64,000 nt of DNA from an uncultured Bacteroidales bacterium. GTDB lineage: Bacteria > Bacteroidota > Bacteroidia > Bacteroidales > WCHB1-69. Every line of letters starts with the position of its first letter. Position 1 is the stretch's first letter. The stretch is from positions 22,394 to 86,393 of the forward strand of contig CALDIA010000088.1 in assembly GCA_937901455.1 (NCBI GenBank). Direction: 5' to 3'. Under the pieces are notes generated by a model. It worked only from the letters and a program-made list of their open reading frames with translations, did not search any database and was not told the origin of the DNA. Positions 55,662-62,607 of the stretch are shown here, in pieces. The position numbers and the translations under genes were made by a program.

Positions 55662-57233
55662 TTATTTGTACACTGCCGCTCCAAACTGATTGCCAGATTC
55701 CTCATCATTCTTTTTTGCGCTTAACACTGAATGAAGCGAGCGATAATCCACACTAAAGCTATGTCTTAATCCCCTTTCAAGGTTGACAACTTTTCTATCA
55801 TAAACTGTTTTTCCCCACTCCACCAAAGTATCCCTTCCACACTGGTTGTCCGGAGTGTTGTCAGAATCAAAATATATTTCACCCGAATAACCTGTATGAA
55901 TACAGTCTGCCTTTACGCGTGAAAATGAGTTGTTGGTATTTTTCTTCAGAAATATGGTTTTGGAATGAAGCCTATGGAATATTAAAAAATTGGTTGCTCT
56001 AATAGCAGATTTTACGTAGTAATTATCATATAAATGATAATGAGGAAACGGGGAACCACCACCCGTATGGGCTGAGCAATTGTATTTACAATCTTTATGT
56101 GAAACGATAAAACTTCTTACCGTAGATGAAAAATTTCCATTATGGGTATTTAATATTACCTCAACATTAACTGTTTGATTGTAATAGGATGATGAATACT
56201 TATGGTTGAAATCTATTTTCACGGCTGTCGTGTATATGGTTGTATCTGTCCCATCACCAAAATAGACTTTGTAGTAGGATGGGGTATCCCCTCCATCCAC
56301 ATGCCCGTTTGCAGTGAAGAAATACACCCCATTGTTGTTATGCGTGTAGTTGAAATCTACCCAGCACCCTTTCTTGCTTACAGTTATATTTCTTGCCAAA
56401 CTCTTCGTAACCCCTTCGTATGTGGAGGTCAATGTTACTGTCTTGGTCCCAGTTGTGGAATATACATGCGTGGGGTTCACACTGGTAGAGGTGCTCCCGT
56501 CTCCAAAATCCCACAAGTAGCTCACATTTTGGTATTCTTCACTTCCTGTCTCGTTCGTGAACTTGTAACTCAATTGGTCTAAAGCCACTTGGTCTGCTGT
56601 AAAATCCACATCCATGGTCATACCGTCAGTTGAAACCATATACACTTTGGGGTTTGCATTGCAGAGGTATGCAAAGTCATCCTCCCCCGCTCCTGAATAG
56701 ACCAACGTCCTGACAGCCGACAAGGTTGCGTCATCATAATAACCCATAACTCCGATTGTGAACCCTTCTCTGAAAACAAACAGCACGTCTCCGATAACCA
56801 CCTCGCAGTATGGTGTGAGGAATGTTCGCATATAATCGCTCACTATGAAGTGGTTGTCAGGGTCGTTGTAGTCAAACAACTCGTTAGTTTCCTCCAGTTC
56901 TCGAATGTTGCTTTCTATCTGTTGATGCAACGAGTAAAAGTTGAAAGAAGAGGCCACTGCCGATAAATACTCGTCAAAATCGGCGGAAGTGTCACGCTCC
57001 ATAATGATTTCCCCAGTCGTATCGATCAGGTCCAGGGCGTCCGCGAAAGCATCCATGTCGGTAAACACCAAGATACCGTCACTGTTTTTGTACAAGCCAT
57101 CCGACACAAGTTGTTGGATCATGGAGGTGAAGGTTGTGTTGGTGCTGAAAGCTGTCTTGGGTGTTTCGGCCTCTTTTTGACAGGAGCATAGGAGGCTCAG
57201 CCAAAGAATGAATAATAACTGTTTTTTTTTCAT
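55662..57233 (-). CDS. PKD-domain lipoprotein of unknown function
   Basis: 523 residues. A lipoprotein signal (WLSLLCSC, Cys16 or Cys18) is followed by a roughly 190-residue domain without a recognised family. Next is a PKD domain (VSYLWDFGDGSTSTSVNPTHVYSTTGTKTVTLTS), then a second PKD-like segment (YKVYFGDGTDTTIYTTAVKIDFNHKYSS). The C-terminal part includes a Cys/His cluster (HKDCKYNCSAHTGG then PHYHLYDNYY). Codon use is AT-richer than in neighbouring genes. With the small barrel downstream it forms an accessory surface pair of unknown role; horizontal gain is possible. Confidence 0.7.
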   Translation of the reverse strand: MKKKQLLFILWLSLLCSCQKEAETPKTAFSTNTTFTSMIQQLVSDGLYKNSDGILVFTDMDAFADALDLIDTTGEIIMERDTSADFDEYLSAVASSFNFYSLHQQIESNIRELEETNELFDYNDPDNHFIVSDYMRTFLTPYCEVVIGDVLFVFREGFTIGVMGYYDDATLSAVRTLVYSGAGEDDFAYLCNANPKVYMVSTDGMTMDVDFTADQVALDQLSYKFTNETGSEEYQNVSYLWDFGDGSTSTSVNPTHVYSTTGTKTVTLTSTYEGVTKSLARNITVSKKGCWVDFNYTHNNNGVYFFTANGHVDGGDTPSYYKVYFGDGTDTTIYTTAVKIDFNHKYSSSYYNQTVNVEVILNTHNGNFSSTVRSFIVSHKDCKYNCSAHTGGGSPFPHYHLYDNYYVKSAIRATNFLIFHRLHSKTIFLKKNTNNSFSRVKADCIHTGYSGEIYFDSDNTPDNQCGRDTLVEWGKTVYDRKVVNLERGLRHSFSVDYRSLHSVLSAKKNDEESGNQFGAAVYK

Positions 57234-57298
57234 ACTTGTAATATTTTGAATTATTGTTGATGGTTGTTTTTAGATGCTGGCTGCTTTGTTTCTGGAAG

Positions 57299-57306
57299 CA
57301 AAAATA
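57299..57306 (-). promoter_or_regulatory. Bacteroidota -7 box (TATTTTTG) for the PKD lipoprotein
   Basis: TATTTTTGCTTCC on the minus strand, 65 bases before the ATG at 57233. Confidence 0.5.
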
Positions 57307-57344
57307 ACAATATTTCCCAAACAAAAAACAAGCGCCCAAGGGAT

Positions 57345-57386
57345 TATGCCGAAATTATGCCGAATATGCCGAAATTATGCCGAAAT
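57345..57386. repeat. Short tandem repeat, unit TATGCCGAAAT
   Basis: Four units in a row of 11, 9, 11 and 11 bases; the second lacks the final AT. It lies about 40 bases upstream of the PKD lipoprotein promoter. Confidence 0.85.
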
Positions 57387-57402
57387 CAATTACAAACATA
57401 GT

Positions 57403-57454
57403 GGATTTTCCAACCAAAATCCTTTTGTTGAAGGATAAAGTAGAAGGATTTTGG
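57403..57454. repeat. Three-arm inverted repeats with mutually exclusive pairings
   Basis: GGATTTT (57403-57409) can pair with AAAATCC (57416-57422), and CCAAAATCCTT (57414-57424) can instead pair with AAGGATTTTGG (57444-57454). The middle arm is shared, so only one hairpin forms at a time. Confidence 0.6.
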
Positions 57455-57484
57455 GAGGAAAAGGCAAACAGGAAACATAAACCA

Positions 57485-57506
57485 AAGCTATTCCTGAGAA
57501 TAGCTT
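57485..57506. repeat. Perfect 9-bp hairpin with a 4-nt loop
   Basis: AAGCTATTC-CTGA-GAATAGCTT. No T-run follows on either strand within a few bases, so a terminator is not clear. It lies between the PKD lipoprotein promoter and the end of the acyltransferase gene. Confidence 0.6.
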
Positions 57507-57599
57507 AATATCACAATGATTGAAGTTGAAAATAGGGAGGCTTGAAGAGGTAATTAAACGATAAAGGATGGGTTTCCTAAACTTTGCAACCACTTAGTT

Positions 57600-58193
57600 T
57601 CATATCTTTCTAATTCTTTTTTTCAGCCACTCCGGGTGGGCATAGGGCTTGTCCTCCAGATTGAAAAGCCCCTTTCTCCATCCTCTCATGCCATAGTAGT
57701 AATGCAGAATCTCTTCCAAATCTTTCTCGTAATCACCCGTGGGATAGAAGATTTTGCCAACGCCCATGGTGCGACTCACATAGTCTATATGACTGCAGAA
57801 GATGGGCACGCCGGCCCCCATGGCGATATGATAGAAGCCTTTTTTCCAGTTTTCCACGCGTTTGCGGGTGCCCTCCGGACAGATAAGGAAAGCCACCTCT
57901 TCACGGCTGTTGATGAGATCCACTGCATAGGAGACAAAGTTGGTGGCGTGTTTGCGGTCCACGGGCACGCAGCCGATGCGTTTCAAGAAACCTTTGATGG
58001 GGAATACGAAGAACTCTTTCTTCATGACCATGGCCATCTTGAGCCGTAGCCATCGGATGCAGATCATGCCATAGAAGAAATCGATGATACTGGTATGGGG
58101 TGCCATTAGGATGACGCACTTTTTGACGGGTATCTGTTCGTATCCTACGGGCTTGAACCGGAACAACCACATTAAAAATCTATAAAATTTCAT
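57600..58193 (-). CDS. 1-acyl-sn-glycerol-3-phosphate acyltransferase-like protein (PlsC family)
   Basis: 197 residues from the ATG at 58193, seven codons inside a longer TTG-started frame. The PlsC motifs are present: HTSIIDF (HxxxxD) and CPEGTRKRV (PEGTR), with PIKGFLKRIGCVPVDR between. It transfers an acyl chain to lysophosphatidic acid or a related lipid at the inner membrane. It is at the end of the acyl-CoA ligase/SDR/LD-carboxypeptidase run, 55 bases after the last. Confidence 0.88.
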   Translation of the reverse strand: MKFYRFLMWLFRFKPVGYEQIPVKKCVILMAPHTSIIDFFYGMICIRWLRLKMAMVMKKEFFVFPIKGFLKRIGCVPVDRKHATNFVSYAVDLINSREEVAFLICPEGTRKRVENWKKGFYHIAMGAGVPIFCSHIDYVSRTMGVGKIFYPTGDYEKDLEEILHYYYGMRGWRKGLFNLEDKPYAHPEWLKKRIRKI

Positions 58194-58248
58194 AATAATT
58201 TCTATTAAATTCAAAAAAATCTATCGAACTTTCAGTCCTGGCAGGGTG

Positions 58249-59154
58249 TCAAGCAGTAGTTGCCCTTTGAATAGTTGTCAGTCCTGAAATCTCCATCTCG
58301 CAGCCCAAGCGGATAGCACGGTTGTCGGGCAGATGGCCGGCTGGGAAGTTAAAGCGCATGGGGAAATCGTACTCGGCACAACACGCTGCCACGATCTCTT
58401 CTGCCGTGTGACCGAAGGGGATGGCGTTATCGTGCATGTCACTGAGGTGTCCTACAAGTAGTCCGGCAATGTGTTTGAGCATTCCAGCCCGTTTCAGGTT
58501 TTGCATCATGCGGTCGATATGGTATAAATATTCGTCCAGATCCTCAATGAAGAGGATTTTGCCTTTGGTGCTCAGGGCCGAATTGGAGCCTGCCAGAGAG
58601 TAGAGTACTGACAGGTTGCCACCTACTATGGGTCCGGAGAAGTTGCCAGGGCGGTTTAGTGGGTGGGAGGGTAAATCATAGTACAAGGGTTTGCCTTGCA
58701 GGGCATTCAACAGGGTGGTGACAGCGGGCGTTTCCAGTGTTTTTTCTGTGATGTTGATAGGCATAGTACAATGCAGCGAGGCCATGTTGCAACGGCTGTG
58801 CAGATGCGCGTGAAAGGCGGTGATGTCGCTATAGCCGCATATCCACTTGGGATTCTTTATCAGTGGCCGGAAGTCCAGCTTGTCAAGGAGCCTTACGGAA
58901 CCATAGCCTCCTCGCACGCACCAGATGGCGTGGATGTCGGGGTCGTTGAGGAGGTCTTGCAGATAGGCGGTTCGCACTGCGTCGGTCCCGGCAAACTGGT
59001 GGTCTTCGGCAAAGAGCCGCTCATCGTAATGTACGGAGTATCCCTCCCGTTGCAGCAAGGCGATGGCAGGTATGAGCTCCTCCTGGCTGATCTTGCGGGC
59101 GGGGGCCGCCAATGCGATGGTGTCACCAGCTTTTAGATACGGGGGGATAATCAT
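58249..59154 (-). CDS. LD-carboxypeptidase (S66 family)
   Basis: 301 residues. It removes the terminal D-alanine from murein tetrapeptides during peptidoglycan recycling. The fold starts GDTIALAAPARKIS, with RGGYGSVRLLD and the catalytic Ser in CGYSDITAF. The Glu lies in LFIEDLDEYLYHIDRMM and the His in AGHLPDNRAIRLG. No signal, so cytoplasmic. Overlaps the dehydrogenase gene upstream by 4 bases. Confidence 0.92.
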   Translation of the reverse strand: MIIPPYLKAGDTIALAAPARKISQEELIPAIALLQREGYSVHYDERLFAEDHQFAGTDAVRTAYLQDLLNDPDIHAIWCVRGGYGSVRLLDKLDFRPLIKNPKWICGYSDITAFHAHLHSRCNMASLHCTMPINITEKTLETPAVTTLLNALQGKPLYYDLPSHPLNRPGNFSGPIVGGNLSVLYSLAGSNSALSTKGKILFIEDLDEYLYHIDRMMQNLKRAGMLKHIAGLLVGHLSDMHDNAIPFGHTAEEIVAACCAEYDFPMRFNFPAGHLPDNRAIRLGCEMEISGLTTIQRATTA

Positions 59155-60008
59155 AACTCTATACCGTTTTTGTGTAGGGCTTCTTGGGTAACCTTTATTA
59201 ACAGTTCCCTGTCTTTCAGGTTATTATAATACTTCCGTTTGGGTTTCTTTATTTTCTGTTTCTTAAAATAGCATCCAGTAACCCCTTCAAACTCAGGGTT
59301 TAATGCGGCGGCGAGCATGGTGGCTGCACCCTGTTCCGGAGTGTTGATAAGAGGTCTGAAGAACCAGTCGCAAAGTTTGTCCACCACGATATTGCCTTGG
59401 CGGATGATGTTCGTGCTCACGATGTCGGGGTCAGCCACATTGATGCAGATACCGCGCTCTTTCCATTGTTCGGCCGCGTGGAGCGTGAAGTAGTAGAGTG
59501 CACGCTTGGAGCTGCCGTATGCTGTGAAGCGGTTGAACTTATGATCATCGGTGGGGGAGAGGAAGTCCTCCTGTATCTTGCCCATCACATAGGCGATGGA
59601 GACCATGCTGACGATGCGGGTGCCCTTGCCCATGATGGGCAATAGGGCATTGGTCAGGGTGTAGTGCCCTAAGTAGTTCACGGCCCGGGTGTATTCGATA
59701 TTGTCCACGCTGTTCTTGGCCTTATGACATAGCACTCCAGCATTGTTGAGCAGAATGTCAAGGTGGCTGAAACAGTTCTTCACCTCGTCAGCGAAGCGGA
59801 TGATGTCGTGCAAGTTGCCCAAGTCCACCTGCATGAGATGCAAGGTGGCTCCGGTCTCATCCGCGATTTGTTGCCGTACCGGGTCGGCCACGGCCGCGTC
59901 ATAGCAGGCCATGATGACTTCGTAACCCTCTTTCGCTAAAGTACGGGTGTGAATGGTTCCCATGCCGCCATCCGCACCCGTGATAATTGCTAGTCCTTTA
60001 CCTGACAT
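59151..60008 (-). CDS. Short-chain dehydrogenase/reductase (SDR)
   Basis: 285 residues with the classical SDR set: cofactor loop ITGADGGMG, DILLNNAGVL, the catalytic Ser in VSMVS and YGSSK (YxxxK). The C-terminal 40 residues are strongly basic (KKQKIKKPKRKYYNN), beyond the usual SDR end. Between an acyl-CoA ligase and envelope enzymes it may reduce a lipid intermediate; the substrate is unknown. It is 12 bases after the ligase gene and overlaps ldcA by 4 bases. Confidence 0.85.
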   Translation of the reverse strand: MSGKGLAIITGADGGMGTIHTRTLAKEGYEVIMACYDAAVADPVRQQIADETGATLHLMQVDLGNLHDIIRFADEVKNCFSHLDILLNNAGVLCHKAKNSVDNIEYTRAVNYLGHYTLTNALLPIMGKGTRIVSMVSIAYVMGKIQEDFLSPTDDHKFNRFTAYGSSKRALYYFTLHAAEQWKERGICINVADPDIVSTNIIRQGNIVVDKLCDWFFRPLINTPEQGAATMLAAALNPEFEGVTGCYFKKQKIKKPKRKYYNNLKDRELLIKVTQEALHKNGIEL

Positions 60009-60020
60009 GTCTGCACTGTT

Positions 60021-61823
60021 CTATTTGTTGTCTTCAACAGAATGTTGATAGATGTCCTCCAAGATTGACACGTACTTATTGATCAGTTTGGCACGTCTCA
60101 GTTTCAGGGTTTGTGACAATTCGCCGGTCAGTGGTGACCATGTGTCCAGAATCCAGCGGCAGTTTTTGAGTTTTTCGTGAGCCGCGAGGTTGGCATTTAC
60201 CTTGTTGATTTCCTGTTGTAGGCGCTCCTGCACCAGCGGGTTTTTGAGGATATCCTCGTCTTTCTCATAAGGGATTTTATGTTTGTTGCACCAATAGTGC
60301 AGACCATTCACATCGGCGGTGATGATGGCAGAGGCGAAATCTTCGTTGGAGCCTACCACCATGCAGTTGTCGATGAACAGAGACTCGCGAAGCAAGTTCT
60401 CAATTACCTGAGGGGCGATGTACTTGCCTATGGAGAGTTTGAAGATTTCCTTCTTTCGGTCAGTGATTTTCAAATACTTGCCGTCCACCAAGGTGCCGAT
60501 GTCCCCAGTGTGGAACCAGCCTTCCTTGTCGATGACTTGGCTGGTGTATTCAGGATCTTTGTAATAGCCCATCATGAGGCAGTCGCCCTTGGTTAGGATC
60601 TCTCCGTCATCAGCCAGTTTGGCTTCGATGCAGGGCATGAATTCACCCACAGTGCCGATGTGGAGTTCATTTTTCATGGGGTTGTTGACAGCAATCACCG
60701 GGGATGTTTCGGTCATGCCATAACCTTCGTAGGCATACAGGCGAGCGGCAGTGAAAAGTTTCAGCACCTTGGCCTGGATAGAGGAGCCACCGGATACGAC
60801 AATCATGTCCTCGCCGCCAAGGGCGTTACGCCATTGCGAATAAACCAGTTTGTCGGCCAAGGCGATTTTCTTACGGTAGAACCATCCTTGATTGTAGTAT
60901 TGGTAGTCGGTTCCTAAGTTAAAGGCCCAGAAATAAATCATGCGTTTGATACCCTTGAGAGATTTGCCGGTGTTGTAGAATTTGTCGTACATGTTTTCCA
61001 GCACGCGTGGCACGGCACAGAAGCCCCTGGCGTGGATATCCTTGAGGTCGCGGGCGATGGTGTTCAAGCCCTCCGCATAGTACATGCTGGAGCCGATGAC
61101 TTGGTACATATAGTTGATGACGCGTTCATAGACGTGACACAACGGCAAAAAGCTCAAGACGTTGGCCGTTTGGTCGTTGGTCATCATATTCACCAATGTC
61201 AAGGCATTGGTGAGGAAATTCTTGTGCGAAAGCATCACACCTTTGGGCAGACCCGTGGTGCCGGAGGTGTAGATGATGGTGGCCAACTCCTCAGGCTTGG
61301 TCTCTTGCTTGACCTGCTCAATGGTGGGTTGCCACTTCTCCAGATTGTCGTGGCCCAGTTGCAGCAACGCTTCATAGTTGCGCTGCCCATTGATTTGGGC
61401 GATGGTGAAGATATGCGGATCGTGTATGAGGTTTGGGAAAACCGGTGATACCCGCTTGAATATCGACTCAATGCCAATCACAATACATTTGGCATCAGAA
61501 TGGTTCAGCACGTGGGTGTACTCTTCCTGACTCAAAGAGGGATATACCGGCACATGCACCATCCCGGCCAACATGATGCCCATATCCATGAAGTTCCATT
61601 CCGGACGGTTGTTCATGATGGTGATTACTTTGTCTCCTTTTTGAAGACCGAGCTCCAAAAGACCGGATGCAATAGCATTAGCATACCCGATGTATTCATC
61701 CACGCTGTATTTGCGCCATTCACCATTTTGCTTTCCGCAAAGTATGTCTGGTTTGTTTCGGTTTGCCTTCAAATGGTCGAGAATGTCAAATAATCTGGTA
61801 ATGTGAGAAGTATTCATAAGCAT
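60021..61823 (-). CDS. Long-chain acyl-CoA synthetase (AMP-binding)
   Basis: 600 residues. The adenylation motif is TIIYTSGTTGLPKGVMLSHKN, followed by YEGYGMTETSPVIAVNNP and the hinge GWFHTGDIG...LKITDRKKEIFKLSIGKYIAPQ. These ligases activate fatty acids to acyl-CoA in the cytoplasm or at the membrane. A second ATG lies two codons in. It leads a four-gene run of ligase, SDR, LdcA and PlsC-like acyltransferase. Confidence 0.93.
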   Translation of the reverse strand: MLMNTSHITRLFDILDHLKANRNKPDILCGKQNGEWRKYSVDEYIGYANAIASGLLELGLQKGDKVITIMNNRPEWNFMDMGIMLAGMVHVPVYPSLSQEEYTHVLNHSDAKCIVIGIESIFKRVSPVFPNLIHDPHIFTIAQINGQRNYEALLQLGHDNLEKWQPTIEQVKQETKPEELATIIYTSGTTGLPKGVMLSHKNFLTNALTLVNMMTNDQTANVLSFLPLCHVYERVINYMYQVIGSSMYYAEGLNTIARDLKDIHARGFCAVPRVLENMYDKFYNTGKSLKGIKRMIYFWAFNLGTDYQYYNQGWFYRKKIALADKLVYSQWRNALGGEDMIVVSGGSSIQAKVLKLFTAARLYAYEGYGMTETSPVIAVNNPMKNELHIGTVGEFMPCIEAKLADDGEILTKGDCLMMGYYKDPEYTSQVIDKEGWFHTGDIGTLVDGKYLKITDRKKEIFKLSIGKYIAPQVIENLLRESLFIDNCMVVGSNEDFASAIITADVNGLHYWCNKHKIPYEKDEDILKNPLVQERLQQEINKVNANLAAHEKLKNCRWILDTWSPLTGELSQTLKLRRAKLINKYVSILEDIYQHSVEDNK

Positions 61824-61840
61824 TAAATTTTTTTAACGCG

Positions 61841-61848
61841 CAAAAATA
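61841..61848 (-). promoter_or_regulatory. Bacteroidota -7 box (TATTTTTG) for the acyl-CoA ligase run
   Basis: TATTTTTGCGCG on the minus strand, 17 bases before the ATG at 61823. Confidence 0.55.
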
Positions 61849-61973
61849 CAAAAATATCTGAATGTTCCTACTACATTTACAAATATGTATGAGATACAGG
61901 GGAAAGAGCTTCACGCAGGCGTTGGCAATAATGGGCGGGAGGGGGAGTGTTTCGTTTTCTCGAAAAAAAAGAC

Positions 61974-61981
61974 TACCTTTG
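61974..61981 (+). promoter_or_regulatory. Bacteroidota -7 box (TACCTTTG) for nadD
   Basis: TACCTTTGCACGC, 21 bases before the chosen ATG; TTTC at about 61950 is a possible -33. Its place inside the upstream open extension supports the later start of nadD. Confidence 0.6.
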
Positions 61982-62002
61982 CACGCTTTTTTCAAAATAT
62001 CC

Positions 62003-62584
62003 ATGCATAAGAAAACGGGACTCTATTTCGGATCATTCAACCCTATCCACATCGGCCATCTGATTGTGGCTGAGTATTTGTTGGAACATTCCGACTTGCA
62101 AGAGCTGTGGTTTGTGGTTTCGCCGGCCAACCCTTTGAAGAAGCGCAATACGCTGTTGGATGACCGCCAGCGCTGGTATATGGTGAACTTGGCCATTGGC
62201 GATGACCTCCGCTTCCGGGTCAGCGACGTGGAGTTCAACCTGCCTAAGCCATCATACACCTGCCATACACTGGTGCATTTGCAAGAAAAGTACCCGGAGC
62301 GCGAGTTCGCTCTGCTGATGGGAGCCGACAACCTCCAGACTTTCCATAAGTGGCTTAACTACGACTGGATTTTGCAACATTTTGACCTATATGTATATCC
62401 ACGGCCGGGCTATTCTTCAGAGAATCCCTATCCCAATGCGCGTGTGCACTTTGTAGATGCCCCTCAGATAGAACTTTCCTCTACTGTCATCCGTGAGAAT
62501 ATCAAAGCGGGAATACCCGTGCGCTATATGCTCCCCGACAAAGTGCATGAATATCTTGAAGAGATGGGTTTTTATAAAAATTAA
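62003..62584 (+). CDS. nadD: Nicotinate-nucleotide adenylyltransferase
   Basis: 193 residues from the ATG at 62003, which gives the standard GLYFGSFNPIHIGHL start with its HxGH motif; the frame is open about 47 codons further upstream but that part contains the promoter. It makes deamido-NAD+ from nicotinate mononucleotide. Other motifs are WFVVSPANPLKK and the nucleotidyltransferase ISSTxIR equivalent LSSTVIRE. rlmD starts 23 bases downstream. Confidence 0.95.
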   Translation: MHKKTGLYFGSFNPIHIGHLIVAEYLLEHSDLQELWFVVSPANPLKKRNTLLDDRQRWYMVNLAIGDDLRFRVSDVEFNLPKPSYTCHTLVHLQEKYPEREFALLMGADNLQTFHKWLNYDWILQHFDLYVYPRPGYSSENPYPNARVHFVDAPQIELSSTVIRENIKAGIPVRYMLPDKVHEYLEEMGFYKN

Positions 62585-62607
62585 GTTTTTTTTAATCGAT
62601 AATTGAT

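Larger units (their letters stand above)
57234..57599. other. AT-rich intergenic region of about 365 bases
   Basis: It holds the promoter of the PKD lipoprotein, the TATGCCGAAAT tandem repeat and the two hairpin groups described separately. The open frame on the minus strand at 57390-57593 has no recognisable family and runs through the hairpins. Confidence 0.6.

Noticed and set aside
57390..57593. 67-codon minus-strand open frame downstream of the PKD lipoprotein promoter
   Set aside because: It overlaps several hairpins, has no recognisable family and no promoter box.
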